Positions 8,683 through 17,401 of a DNA stretch of 64,000 bases are shown one piece after another. The stretch spans positions 434,001 to 498,000 of the forward strand of contig CAXXFQ010000008.1 of NCBI GenBank assembly GCA_963674475.2. The letters run 5' to 3'. The notes under the pieces were generated by a model. That model was not told where the DNA came from, ran no database searches, and saw only the letters and a program-made list of their open reading frames with translations. Every line of letters starts with the position of its first letter. Positions within the stretch are counted from its first letter, which is position 1. The DNA is from CAXXFQ01 sp963674475. Lineage in GTDB: Bacteria > Planctomycetota > Planctomycetia > Pirellulales > Thermoguttaceae. A program made the position numbers and the translations under genes.

Positions 8683-9942
8683 ATGATCAGCATGAATCGA
8701 CCTAGTAAAGTTGTTGTGACCGGGATGGGGGCGATCAGCCCGATTGGCAATTCGGTAGAAACGTTTTGGGAAGCGATCCGTAACGGAAAATGCGGTGTTG
8801 GGCCGGTCACCCGATTCGACTCCAGCCAGATTACGTCGCAAGTGGCGGCCGAAGTCAAGAACTTCGATCCCAAGGATTACATGGACCCGAGGTCGGCCAA
8901 CCGAATGGCCCTGTTCAGTCAGTACGCGGTGGCCGCGGGTCAGATGGCCTGGGCCGACGCCGAACTGGACAAGCGTCCGCCGGCCGATCTGGGACGGGTC
9001 TCGGTTTTCTTGGGCAACGGGATCGGCGGAATCGAAATCGATTCGATGGCCCACAAAAAACTTTACGACAAAGGGCCCAAACGGCTGCCGGCGATGACCA
9101 TCCCGAAGATGATCTGCAACGAGGCGGCCGGAAACCTGTCGATCAGTCTGGGGTCGAAGGGGGCCGTTCACGCGGTCGTTACCGCCTGTGCCTCGGGGAC
9201 CGATGCGATCGGCCACGCCTTGGACGCGATTCGCTCCGGTCGGGCAGACGTCGTGGTCACCGGCGGGACCGAAGCGACCGTCACGGTATACGCGATGGGT
9301 GGCTTTTGTGCTTTGAAGGCGCTGAGCACCAAATACAACGAAACGCCCGAGCGGGCCAGTCGCCCGTTCGACAAGGACCGGGACGGGTTCGTCATGGGGG
9401 AAGGTTCCGGAATACTCGTTCTGGAAAGCTACGAACATGCGGTCCGTCGCGACGCGCCGATCTACGCTGAATTGGCCGGATACGGAGCGACGGCCGACGC
9501 GTATCACCTGACCGCTCCCCATCCCGACGGCGAAGGGGCGATCCGGGCGATCCGCTTGGCCCTCCAAGACGCGGGGCTCGAACCGGAAGCAATCCAGTAT
9601 ATCAACGCCCACGGAACGTCGACGCAGGTCAACGATCCGGTCGAGACGACCGCGATCAAGGGCGCGTTTGGCGACCATGCGTATCGTTTGAAGGTTTCCT
9701 CGACCAAGGGGATGACCGGTCACTGCATCGGCGCGGCCGGTGCCTTGGAGGCGATTGTTTCCATCTTGGCGATGCGTGACGGTTTTTATCCGGCTACGAT
9801 CAATCTCGACAGTCCCGATTCGGGGTGCGACTTGGACTATGTGCCCAACCGGGGCCAGACCGGGACGATCAACGCGGCCATGTCGACGTCGCTTGGTTTC
9901 GGCGGCCATAACGGGGTTTTGGCTTTCAAAAAAATGGACTAA
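8683..9942 (+). CDS. fabF: Beta-ketoacyl-ACP synthase II
   Basis: FabF elongates acyl-ACP with malonyl-ACP. The active-site residues Cys169 (TACASGT), His310 (NAHGTST) and His347 (MTGHCIGAAG) are all visible, as are the N-terminal VVVTGMGAISPIGNS and C-terminal GFGGHNG signatures. The start at 8683 has GAGAG upstream; an alternative ATG lies 9 bp downstream. The length of 419 residues is slightly above the usual 410-415. It follows fabH by 78 bp. No acyl carrier protein gene is in this cluster, though one lies at 42700. Confidence 0.96.
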   Translation: MISMNRPSKVVVTGMGAISPIGNSVETFWEAIRNGKCGVGPVTRFDSSQITSQVAAEVKNFDPKDYMDPRSANRMALFSQYAVAAGQMAWADAELDKRPPADLGRVSVFLGNGIGGIEIDSMAHKKLYDKGPKRLPAMTIPKMICNEAAGNLSISLGSKGAVHAVVTACASGTDAIGHALDAIRSGRADVVVTGGTEATVTVYAMGGFCALKALSTKYNETPERASRPFDKDRDGFVMGEGSGILVLESYEHAVRRDAPIYAELAGYGATADAYHLTAPHPDGEGAIRAIRLALQDAGLEPEAIQYINAHGTSTQVNDPVETTAIKGAFGDHAYRLKVSSTKGMTGHCIGAAGALEAIVSILAMRDGFYPATINLDSPDSGCDLDYVPNRGQTGTINAAMSTSLGFGGHNGVLAFKKMD

Positions 9943-10273
9943 TCGCTTGTTGTTGAAGCGACAGCAGGTGGCCGCAAGTTCCTCAGAGCTTGGCCCTGCT
10001 GAGTGAATTTTCATTTTTTTTGATAGTACATCGACCAAAATCGCGTGTCCTCGTTTTTTTCGGGGACGCGCTGAAGTCCGCCCCTTCTTACTTCCCATGG
10101 ACGGGGCCGTTGTGGATCAAGGACGGATCGTTCTTTTTACCAACAGAGAATAAGGTAAGATGCGTCCCCGTTAGAAAAACACCGCTACGGCGTCGAAAAA
10201 GTGAGTCGACTTTTTCCGCCGGGCCCGTTTTCGCGGGAGACGTTGCTAACGAATCAAGAACAGGTATTCATTC
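9943..10273. other. Intergenic region between fabF and fabV with hairpins
   Basis: No gene is supported. A first hairpin at 9962-10001 (CAGCAGG paired with CCTGCTG-like arms) is followed after about ten bases by a T tract and may terminate fabF. A second, GCGTGTCCTCG paired with CGGGGACGCGC around seven T, is at 10043-10071. A third, GAAAAAGT paired with ACTTTTTC, is near 10194-10215. Confidence 0.4.
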
Positions 10274-11452
10274 ATGACTAAACCGAAAGTTCGTCACAAT
10301 CTTTGTTTAAATATTGACCAGTCTGGTTGTAAAAATTTTGTCACCCGCCAGGTCGACGCTCTTCGAAAGAAATCGCCTCTGGAGGGCGGACCGCGTCGCG
10401 TTTTGATTCTCGGCGGTTCCGAAGGATACGGACTGGCCAGCAAGGCGGTCGCCACGTTCGCTTGCGAGGCCGATACGGTCAGCGTTTCGTATGAGCGAAT
10501 TCCCAACGAAAAACATGTCGGATCGCCCGGCTGGTACATGAACGGGCAGTTTGAACAATTGGCCCGTGAGGAAGGACGCAAGGCGGTTTCGATCGTCGGC
10601 GACGCTTTTTCGCAAGAGATCAAGGACCAAACGCTTCAGGCGGTTCGCGACACTCTGGGGCAGGTCGACCTGGTTGTTTACAGCATCGCCAGCCGAATGC
10701 GAACCGACCCGACCGACGGCAAGACCTATCGATCGAATATCATGCCGATCGGCGAGACTTACCGCGGCGCGATCTTCGATATCATGACCGGTGCCATCCG
10801 AGAAACCGAGGTTCCCGCGGCCAGTGACGAAGAGACCGAAGCGACCGTCAAGGTGATGGGCGGCGAAGACTGGCAGCTTTGGATCGACGCGCTTTCGAAA
10901 GCCGGTTTGTTGGCCGAGCAAGCGGCGACGGTTGCCTACTCGTACATCGGTCCGGATGCGACCCAAAAGATCTACCGAAGCGGGACGCTTGGCCGAGCCA
11001 AACAACACTTGGAAGCGACGGCCCATCGGATGGACCAAATGCTTCGAGCCCAATGCAACGGTCGGGCCTTTGTTTCGGTCAACAAGGCACTGGTCACCCG
11101 GGCCAGCGCGGTGATTCCGGGGATGGCCGGTTACGTGGCGGCCCTTTATCAGGTGATGAAAAAACGCGGACTGCATGAAGGGTGTCTTGAGCAGGTCTAC
11201 CGTTTGTTCCAAGATCGATTGTACCCCGACGCAACGACGCTTACGGAAGATCGAGTGCCGGTCGACCATAAGGGACGCATCCGCCTGGACGACTGGGAGA
11301 TGCGTGACGACGTGCAAAACGAAGTGGCCGAAATGCTTGCCCGCGTCACCGAAGAAAACCTGCGCGAACTGACCGACTTCGACGGATACCGCCGAGAGTT
11401 TCTCGAGATCCACGGGTTTTGCCAAAAAGACCAATCGCGAAACGCTGCTTAA
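10274..11452 (+). CDS. fabV: FabV-type enoyl-ACP (trans-2-enoyl-CoA) reductase
   Basis: FabV reduces the trans-2-enoyl intermediate with NADH, the last step of each elongation cycle. The Y-x8-K catalytic motif of this class is present as Tyr234-RSGTLGRA-Lys243, rather than the shorter spacing of FabI. The nucleotide-binding loop ILGGSEGYGLASK lies near residue 50, and the GQVDLVVYSIAS and DGKTYRS segments match the family. The length of 392 residues agrees with the usual 390-400. It follows fabF on the same strand after 330 bp and ends at a strong terminator. No fabI homologue is visible here. Confidence 0.95.
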   Translation: MTKPKVRHNLCLNIDQSGCKNFVTRQVDALRKKSPLEGGPRRVLILGGSEGYGLASKAVATFACEADTVSVSYERIPNEKHVGSPGWYMNGQFEQLAREEGRKAVSIVGDAFSQEIKDQTLQAVRDTLGQVDLVVYSIASRMRTDPTDGKTYRSNIMPIGETYRGAIFDIMTGAIRETEVPAASDEETEATVKVMGGEDWQLWIDALSKAGLLAEQAATVAYSYIGPDATQKIYRSGTLGRAKQHLEATAHRMDQMLRAQCNGRAFVSVNKALVTRASAVIPGMAGYVAALYQVMKKRGLHEGCLEQVYRLFQDRLYPDATTLTEDRVPVDHKGRIRLDDWEMRDDVQNEVAEMLARVTEENLRELTDFDGYRREFLEIHGFCQKDQSRNAA

Positions 11453-11825
11453 GAAAGTATTTTAAAATCCAATTTCGCCGACGGACGGCTAAAATTCCAT
11501 TCCCGCCGCGTCGCAAAAACTCGACGTATTTACCAATATGCCTACGTTTTTGCTCCTTGCGGGAACAGGAATTCGCTCGTCCTTAAGGCTGAAAGCGATT
11601 TTAAAACACCTTCTAAAAAACATCCCCCGTTTGGGCTAAATCCAGTAATGGGAACATCAAGACGTCGGCCTCGAGTCGGCGTCTTTTTTTATTGGGGGTG
11701 ACTGGATTAGGTGGTTTTCCCCGACTGTTTTTGGTCTTTCGACCGGTTTCGATCGAGGGTGACCCGATGTACAACCGCAAGGGGTTTGGCTATCATGAAA
11801 AGATAGTACCTCTGGAGAAAAAATC
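11453..11825. other. Intergenic region between fabV and the glcE-like gene
   Basis: Apart from the terminator at 11659-11690 I see no gene or clear RNA. The last 130 bp should contain the promoter for the glcEF-like operon, but no hexamer pair stands out. CTGGAG lies eight bases before the TTG start at 11826. Confidence 0.4.
11659..11690 (+). terminator. Rho-independent terminator downstream of fabV
   Basis: AAGACGTCGGC pairs over eleven positions with GTCGGCGTCTT around the loop CTCGA, followed by seven T in total. It lies about 210 bp after the fabV stop. Confidence 0.85.
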
Positions 11826-13094
11826 TTGAACGCTTATATACCCCCTTGCAATGAGATCGTTTGCCCGACCAGCCGTGAAGAAGTGGCCACCGCGGTTGCG
11901 GAGGCTGCCGCCGGTTCGACGCCCGTTTACCCGCAGGGTGGCAAAACGGCCCTGGACTATGGAGTCCGTGTTGAACGACCGGGAATCGGCATGGAACTCG
12001 GCGGGCTCGGGCGACTAATGGATTACCCGGCGCGTGACCTGACGATCACGGTTGAGGCCGGCATGACCTTGGAAACGCTCGCGCGGACGTTGGCAGAAAA
12101 CCGGCAACGTCTTCCGGTCGATTTGCCCCAAGCGGATCGGGCGACCGTCGGTGGGGCGATCGCCTGCAATCCGAGCGGTTCCCGACGGTTCCGCCACGGG
12201 ACACTGCGCGATTTTGTTTTGGGCCTTGAGGCGGTCGACGGCCAGGGACGTCTTTTCCGGGCCGGGGGACGCGTTGTCAAAAATGCGGCCGGGTACAACG
12301 TCACCCGTTTGGTCACCGGGTCGTTGGGGCGACTCGGAATCGTGACCCAGGCGACGTTAATGGTTCGTCCCCTTCCCGAGAAGACCGCTTTGCTCGGTTG
12401 TCGGTTGCCCAATTTTGAAACGGCCGTGCGGTTTTTGGCCGGAATGAATCAGACGGAAACGGTTCCTTTGGCGATCGATTGGCTGGTCGGCCCTGCATGG
12501 GGCGATCTGCCGGGCATCGAGTCCAGGTCCGGCAATTCCGACATGGCCGGATGGCTCGTGGTCGGTTTTGAGGGGACCGCCTCGGAGGTCGACTGGATGG
12601 TCGAAACGCTCGAGAGGCAGTGGCGACAAAACACGCGGCCCGGCGAACCGGTTTCGATCGTCCAACTTGAAGCATCTCAGTCCGACCCGTTTTGGCGGCG
12701 GTTGCGAGATTTCACGATTATCGAAGAGGACGATCCAGCGCGGAAGTCGACGTGGATTTTGCAGATGGGGGTTGACCCGAACGAAACGGTTTCGTTGGTT
12801 CAAAAATTGGTCGAAATCGATCCGACCTGTTCGGTTCAATCGCATGCGGCCAACGGGATCGTGAAGGTCCGTTTTGACCGTGTTGGTGAAACGTTTTTGG
12901 AGCTGCTCGAACTGGAGCTTCGTCCGGCCGTAGAAGAGCGAGGCGGGGTGATGACCCTTTTGGCCTACCCGCCGGGACCGATTCTCGATGCCAAAACGGT
13001 TTGGGGTCCGTCGAGCGACGCGATCCGGTTGATGCGGGCGGTCCAAGCGAAGTTCGACCCCCACCAGATCCTCAATCCGGGGCGTTTTCTTTAA
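11826..13094 (+). CDS. glcE: FAD-binding oxidase, glycolate oxidase subunit GlcE-like
   Basis: This is a flavoprotein of the FAD_binding_4 (PCMH-type) family. The nucleotide-binding part is clear: PQGGKTALD near residue 38, the TVEAGMTL segment, and DLPQADRATVGGAIACNPSG and GRVVKNAAGYNVTRLVTGSLG at about 97-165. In glycolate oxidase, GlcE works with the FAD subunit GlcD and the iron-sulfur subunit GlcF to oxidise glycolate to glyoxylate. The TTG start is chosen because CTGGAGA precedes it at good spacing. GlcF-like follows after 52 bp. GlcD is absent from the window, so the actual substrate could also be lactate or another 2-hydroxy acid. Confidence 0.85.
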   Translation: MNAYIPPCNEIVCPTSREEVATAVAEAAAGSTPVYPQGGKTALDYGVRVERPGIGMELGGLGRLMDYPARDLTITVEAGMTLETLARTLAENRQRLPVDLPQADRATVGGAIACNPSGSRRFRHGTLRDFVLGLEAVDGQGRLFRAGGRVVKNAAGYNVTRLVTGSLGRLGIVTQATLMVRPLPEKTALLGCRLPNFETAVRFLAGMNQTETVPLAIDWLVGPAWGDLPGIESRSGNSDMAGWLVVGFEGTASEVDWMVETLERQWRQNTRPGEPVSIVQLEASQSDPFWRRLRDFTIIEEDDPARKSTWILQMGVDPNETVSLVQKLVEIDPTCSVQSHAANGIVKVRFDRVGETFLELLELELRPAVEERGGVMTLLAYPPGPILDAKTVWGPSSDAIRLMRAVQAKFDPHQILNPGRFL

Positions 13095-13146
13095 TTGTCG
13101 GCCGCTTTGGCCCAGAGCGCCTTTTGTCCAAACGAAGAAATTCGAT

Positions 13147-14481
13147 ATGATGTATCAAGCTTCCGATAATCCCAATGGTGGTTCCTCTTGCACTCGTCAC
13201 GCCGCCGACGCGGTCGATTACGATCGGTTTCTCGAGTGTGTTCACTGCGGGATGTGTACGACGAGCTGTCCGACATTCACCGAATTGGGCGACGAAAACG
13301 AAAGTCCCCGTGGACGAATCTATTTGATGCGAGCGGTCGCCGACGGTCGGTTGGAGGCCAACGGGCGGGTCGAGGCGCATCTGGAAAACTGTCTGGACTG
13401 TCGCGGTTGCGAGACGGCCTGTCCGTCGGGCGTGCATTACGGACGAATCATTGAGCCGTTCCGCCTGACCATGGAGCGAGAGAACCAGACGACGTTACAG
13501 AAATACGATTGGTTTCGGAATCTGATCCTCTTTCAGCTTTTCCCTTACGCCAACCGGGTCCGACTGGCGATGACGCCGGTTCGCTGGGCGCAGAAGTTGG
13601 GACTTTACGGCCTGGCCGAGCGGATCGGGCTATTCAATCTGATTCCCGGACGGCTTGGACGGATGGTGACCATGGTAGGGCCGGCGGTCAAATCGGGGCC
13701 GAAACTGCCCGAGTTCCTTCCGGCCAAGGGGCGTCGCCGGGCGCGGGTCGCTTTCTTTGTCGGTTGCGTCGCGGACGCGATGTTCCGCCATACCCATTGG
13801 GCCACGCTGCGGGTCTTGCAGGAGAACGGTTGCGATATCGTCATCCCGCGGGGACAAGGCTGTTGTGGGGCGATTCGCTATCACGGCGCCGACAGCGAGG
13901 GAGCGAGAAAAGAAGCCGATCAAAACGTCGACACGTTCAACCTCGATGATTTCGACGCGATCGTGGTGAACCATGCCGGTTGTGGCGCGATGATGAAGGA
14001 ATACGGTCTTCACTGGCAGGACGAACGGCAAGAGGAGCGGGCCGCGTTTGCCGCGAAGGTTCGCGATATCAACGAATTCCTCGACGAGCTTGGTTTGGTG
14101 CCGCCATCGGGGAAAATCGAAGCGACCGTCACGTATCACGATGCGTGTCACTTAGCCCATGCGCAAAAAATCACCGATCCGCCGCGTCGCCTCTTGGAAC
14201 AAATTCCCGGCTTGGAAATCCGCCCGTTGCCCGAGTCGGATCTTTGTTGCGGTTCGGCAGGGACTTACAATATCAATCACCCCGAGATGGCCGACCGATT
14301 GGGGCAAAGGAAGGTCGAAAACATTCGTTCGACCGGTGCAAAAATCGTGTTGGTATCCAACGCCGGTTGCCTGCTACAAATTGGACGCGAGGTCCGACGC
14401 AGTCGTACGCCGGTGGCGGTGATGCACCCGATGGACCTGTTGGATCTTAGCTATCAGGGCCGCCAGCCCAAATTGCCCTAG
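13147..14481 (+). CDS. glcF: Iron-sulfur (CCG-domain) oxidoreductase subunit, GlcF-like
   Basis: Two ferredoxin-type [4Fe-4S] motifs lie in the first 100 residues: CVHCGMCTTSCP and CLDCRGCETACP. Two cysteine-rich CCG domains follow, ending in GCCGAIRYHG and LCCGSAGTYN, as in GlcF, LutA and HdrB subunits that pass electrons from a flavoprotein toward quinone. The length of 444 residues is typical of GlcF. It lies 52 bp after the GlcE-like gene, so the two probably form one complex and one operon. A promoter for the next gene overlaps its stop codon. Confidence 0.9.
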   Translation: MMYQASDNPNGGSSCTRHAADAVDYDRFLECVHCGMCTTSCPTFTELGDENESPRGRIYLMRAVADGRLEANGRVEAHLENCLDCRGCETACPSGVHYGRIIEPFRLTMERENQTTLQKYDWFRNLILFQLFPYANRVRLAMTPVRWAQKLGLYGLAERIGLFNLIPGRLGRMVTMVGPAVKSGPKLPEFLPAKGRRRARVAFFVGCVADAMFRHTHWATLRVLQENGCDIVIPRGQGCCGAIRYHGADSEGARKEADQNVDTFNLDDFDAIVVNHAGCGAMMKEYGLHWQDERQEERAAFAAKVRDINEFLDELGLVPPSGKIEATVTYHDACHLAHAQKITDPPRRLLEQIPGLEIRPLPESDLCCGSAGTYNINHPEMADRLGQRKVENIRSTGAKIVLVSNAGCLLQIGREVRRSRTPVAVMHPMDLLDLSYQGRQPKLP

Positions 14482-14501
14482 CCGTTGCGGGTGGTTATAA
14501 T
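14473..14501 (+). promoter_or_regulatory. Promoter for the DUF6807 gene
   Basis: TTGCCC at 14473-14478, a 17-bp spacer and a consensus TATAAT at 14496-14501 overlap the glcF stop codon. The leader to the ATG at 14620 would be about 110 nt. Confidence 0.65.
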
Positions 14502-14619
14502 GAAGAATTCGAAACGGAGCCGATCGGGCGAGGTTCATTCCGACATCTTGCTTTGATTTTCCCTTTTTAAAACCCTCCCTGATTCTCTTGCCTCACAGAA
14601 AAAACTAGAAGGAGCCGAC

Positions 14620-15588
14620 ATGATATCACCTCGTTTGTTTAAGGGGTCTCTTTTCGCACTGGTTTTGGTCGGACTGATTTCGATCAACGTTTCGGCCGAC
14701 GTGACCGCCAAACTTTCCGACAAGGGTGACAAGGTTGCTGTCACGATTGACGGGCAACCGTTTGCCGAGTATTTGACCTGTTCCGGGACGAAGCCGATCG
14801 TTTACCCGATTGTCGGTCCGGGACAAGCGGCGATGACCCGAGCCTACCCAATCGAAGCGGCCCGCCCCGACGAGCGAGACGATCATATCCATCACCGGTC
14901 GCTCTGGTTCACGCACGGAACGGTAATCCTCGACGGCGAAAAATACAATTTCTGGCACGAAAAGGACGGGGCCCCGGAAAGGACCGTGCATCGGGAATTC
15001 GAAAAGATCGCCAGTGGCCCCGAAGCGACGATCGTGACGCGGAACGACTGGATGGGGACGCCGGAGAAAAAGGTTCTCGAAGATCGGCGTACTTTCACCT
15101 TCGGCACCGACGGCACCAATCGATGGATCGATGTCGATCTGGTTCTCACCGCCAGCGAAGGACCGGTGACCTTCGGCGATGACAAGGAAGGGTGCATGGG
15201 AATCCGGATGGCTTCGCCGTTGAAGCCGGACGCCAAGAAGGGCGGCAAACTGGTCAACAGCCACGGCCAAGTCGACAAGGCGGCCTGGGGCAAGCGGGCC
15301 TCGTGGGTCGATTACTCGGGCAAGATCGATGGCAAGCCGGTTGGGTTTACCTTCATGAATCACCCGTCCAGTTTTCGCTACCCGACCAACTGGCACGCCC
15401 GGACTTACGGCCTTTGTGCGGCCAATCCGTTTGCCTGGAAAAAGTTTGGCGAGAAGGACGCCGACGGAACTTTCGTTTTGGAAAAAGGCAAGTCGATCCG
15501 GCTGTCCTATCGATTCCTCTTCCATCCGGGCGACTCCTCCGGCGCCGATCGTGCGTTTGAAGTGTATGCCGAGGAAAAGAAGAACTAG
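14620..15588 (+). CDS. Secreted DUF6807 (PmoA-like) family protein
   Basis: The protein has a signal peptide (residues 1-27, LFALVLVGLISINVSA) and belongs to the DUF6807 group that databases label PmoA-family; the link to methane oxidation is an annotation legacy, not a function. The family hallmark DDHIHHRSLWFTHG is at about residues 87-100, with GCMGIRMASPLKP, NHPSSFRYPTNWHARTYGL and SYRFLFHPGD later. AGAAGGAG precedes the ATG. Such proteins are common in planctomycete and Bacteroidetes sugar-degradation loci; the reaction is unknown to me. Confidence 0.85.
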   Translation: MISPRLFKGSLFALVLVGLISINVSADVTAKLSDKGDKVAVTIDGQPFAEYLTCSGTKPIVYPIVGPGQAAMTRAYPIEAARPDERDDHIHHRSLWFTHGTVILDGEKYNFWHEKDGAPERTVHREFEKIASGPEATIVTRNDWMGTPEKKVLEDRRTFTFGTDGTNRWIDVDLVLTASEGPVTFGDDKEGCMGIRMASPLKPDAKKGGKLVNSHGQVDKAAWGKRASWVDYSGKIDGKPVGFTFMNHPSSFRYPTNWHARTYGLCAANPFAWKKFGEKDADGTFVLEKGKSIRLSYRFLFHPGDSSGADRAFEVYAEEKKN

Positions 15589-15629
15589 GCGAAGCGGAAT
15601 CGTCCTTTTCTGAAAATAAAATTCAAAAC

Positions 15630-15672
15630 AACGGGAACCCTTCTTGAGCAGGTGAGGGGTTCCCGTTTTTTT
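15630..15672 (+). terminator. Rho-independent terminator after the DUF6807 gene
   Basis: AACGGGAACCC pairs with GGGTTCCCGTT around a 16-nt loop and is followed by seven T in total. It lies 41 bp after the stop codon. Confidence 0.85.
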
Positions 15673-16080
15673 GCGGGCTTTTTTCGGTCGTTTTTTTGAT
15701 TCACGGTTGCGAAAAAGCCACACGCCAAGCGGCCCATGTCGTGGAAAAGGATCATTTTCACAAGAGGCGATTAGAAAAGGTCTTGTGGGGCAAGAGGTTG
15801 CGGATTTTTTTGCCCGATTATAAACAGCCGTGCCCCATAACGGCCAAACGCCGTTTTTGCCCTGGGGGAAAGCGTTTAGCTCGTTTTTTGAAGGCCGGTT
15901 GGAGGGGGCAAGCTTGATTTTTTGTCTGCCGACCAAGGGGGGATAGAATCGACGGCATTGGTTTTGCTAAAATAGCCTTCCCGAGCATCTCCTGTCGCAC
16001 CCTGGTGTGGCGAGGTGACTTTTTCGCGAGAAGGGGTTTTTTCCCGCTTTCCGACCGCATCTTAAGAGAGGCACTTTTCG
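15673..16080. other. Intergenic region upstream of the 164-residue secreted protein gene
   Basis: About 400 bp with no supported gene; the open frames here lack coding-like codon use. AGAGG at 16064-16068 is the ribosome binding site of the next gene. Confidence 0.35.
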
Positions 16081-16575
16081 ATGAAGCGATGGTCGACGGT
16101 ATTTTTGGTTGCGACGCTGTTTTTCCTCTTGGGAAACGGGCCGAGTCATGCCGGTCCAGAGGCGGCCGTTCTCTCGGTAAACACGGTTGCGGACCGTTCG
16201 CAGACGGCCGGTTATCAGGCCTTTGCCGAGTCGATTTCCCCTTCGCTTTGCTTGGCGGAACAGGAAGCGGCGATAGTACCCCTTCGGCCGGTTCCAATGA
16301 GCGAGGAAGCGATCGACTTGAGTCCGGTAAGCCAAACCTGCTCGGGCGGCGGGGGCGAAGGTTGTCGTATTCCGTCGGTCTTTTCTCAAACCAAAAAGTC
16401 GACGACCGCGATTTCGCCGTGTGGCGACTGGGGCCCGGTCAAATGGGATCGGAACGATTCGGAAAAAGGGACGCCCCGATTAGCCGGTTCACGGCCAACC
16501 CGCGCTCCGCTGAAGGTGGTGCTCAAGCCGCGTGGCGCGGTGGTCGAAATGGAAGTCGAGGCACAGGTCGATTGA
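16081..16575 (+). CDS. Small secreted hypothetical protein
   Basis: I do not recognise this 164-residue protein. Residues 1-24 form a signal peptide (RWSTVFLVATLFFLLGNGPSHA). The mature part is low in recognisable motifs, with a Cys-Ser-Gly4-Glu-Gly-Cys stretch near residue 85-95 and another Cys in SPCGDWGP. The end is a VVLKPRGAVVEMEVEAQVD strand-like segment. AGAGG precedes the ATG at suitable spacing. The gene converges on the amidotransferase gene 25 bp downstream. Codon use is like its neighbours, so I take it as real. Confidence 0.6.
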   Translation: MKRWSTVFLVATLFFLLGNGPSHAGPEAAVLSVNTVADRSQTAGYQAFAESISPSLCLAEQEAAIVPLRPVPMSEEAIDLSPVSQTCSGGGGEGCRIPSVFSQTKKSTTAISPCGDWGPVKWDRNDSEKGTPRLAGSRPTRAPLKVVLKPRGAVVEMEVEAQVD

Positions 16576-16600
16576 ACCGTTCGTTTGAATTTGGGGTCGA

Positions 16601-17335
16601 TTAGCTTGACGGCCCGTGGTTTTGCTTCACTACTTCGGCGAAGCGGGAGAACAGCTTCCGGCTGAACCGGTGCATCTTGGGTAATTCGACTGGGGTACTT
16701 TGTTCGATCTCGGCCCGATCGAGATAGTCGATCTCGTCGATCAACCGTCGGCATCCCGGTTGTCCCAGCCAGTCGTCGATCATCGGCCGGGTCATCTCCG
16801 GATGGAATTGAAGTCCCCAAGCGGCCGGGCCATAGCGGAAGGCCTGATTCGAGCAAGTCTCGGTTTGACCCAAGGGGACCGCCCCCTCGGGCATCGAAAA
16901 CGTCCGGCTGTGGAAGTGGAAGACGGTTTGCCGTGTTTGGTCGGCTTCCGAGAAAAGCGGATCGTCACGGGCCGCCTCAGAGAGCGTCAGGCGATACCAG
17001 CCGATTTCGCGGACCCGGTTCAGTGTCACTTCGGCGCCAAGCGCTTTGGCCAGCAGTTGGCTTCCGAGACAGATTCCCAGAAGGGGCCGTTTTGCTTCGA
17101 GTGCCTCGTCGATCCACCGGAGGTCTTGCCCGAGCATCGGGTACCGGTCGAGTTGGTCGACGTGCATGGTCCCACCCAACACGATCAGTCCGGCCGCCGA
17201 GGCGATATCCAGGTTTTCGGGAACCGAGTCGAAAAGATCGACATAGCGCCACGCCAGTTCCATCTCGTCAAAGACCGTCTCGGCGAACCCGAGTCCGATA
17301 TGCGGCTGATGGCGGAGTACGAGAACCGGATTCAT
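16601..17335 (-). CDS. Class I glutamine amidotransferase-like protein
   Basis: A GATase1 domain of the GMP-synthase-like type is complete: oxyanion segment GLIVLGGTMHV near residue 53, nucleophile Cys in GICLGSQLLA near residue 89, and catalytic His in GLQFHPEMT near residue 178. A partner Glu follows the His in the HPE motif. No synthetase domain is present, as in stand-alone YfeJ/GAT-1 proteins that may act on gamma-glutamyl compounds. The ATG at 17335 has GAGGGT upstream and gives 244 residues. Its leader contains an intrinsic hairpin at 17374-17401 and one copy of a 146-nt repeat, an arrangement that could control expression. The physiological substrate is unknown. Confidence 0.85.
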   Translation of the reverse strand: MNPVLVLRHQPHIGLGFAETVFDEMELAWRYVDLFDSVPENLDIASAAGLIVLGGTMHVDQLDRYPMLGQDLRWIDEALEAKRPLLGICLGSQLLAKALGAEVTLNRVREIGWYRLTLSEAARDDPLFSEADQTRQTVFHFHSRTFSMPEGAVPLGQTETCSNQAFRYGPAAWGLQFHPEMTRPMIDDWLGQPGCRRLIDEIDYLDRAEIEQSTPVELPKMHRFSRKLFSRFAEVVKQNHGPSS

Positions 17336-17373
17336 GACGAACTTACCCTCATGTCGAGATAGAATCAGCCAAT

Positions 17374-17401
17374 AAAAAAGGGCCCGACAAGGGCCCTTTT
17401 T
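17374..17401. terminator. Perfect inverted repeat with U tracts in the amidotransferase leader
   Basis: AAAAAGGGCCC and GGGCCCTTTTT flank GACAA, giving an 11-bp stem with U tracts in both directions. It lies 39 bp upstream of the minus-strand amidotransferase start and directly after repeat copy 1. On the minus strand it is either the end of a short RNA or an attenuator. Confidence 0.75.

Noticed and set aside
14620..15588. Methane monooxygenase subunit (from the PmoA family label)
   Set aside because: The protein is secreted and shows the DUF6807 signature; no copper-monooxygenase membrane segments or partner subunits are present.
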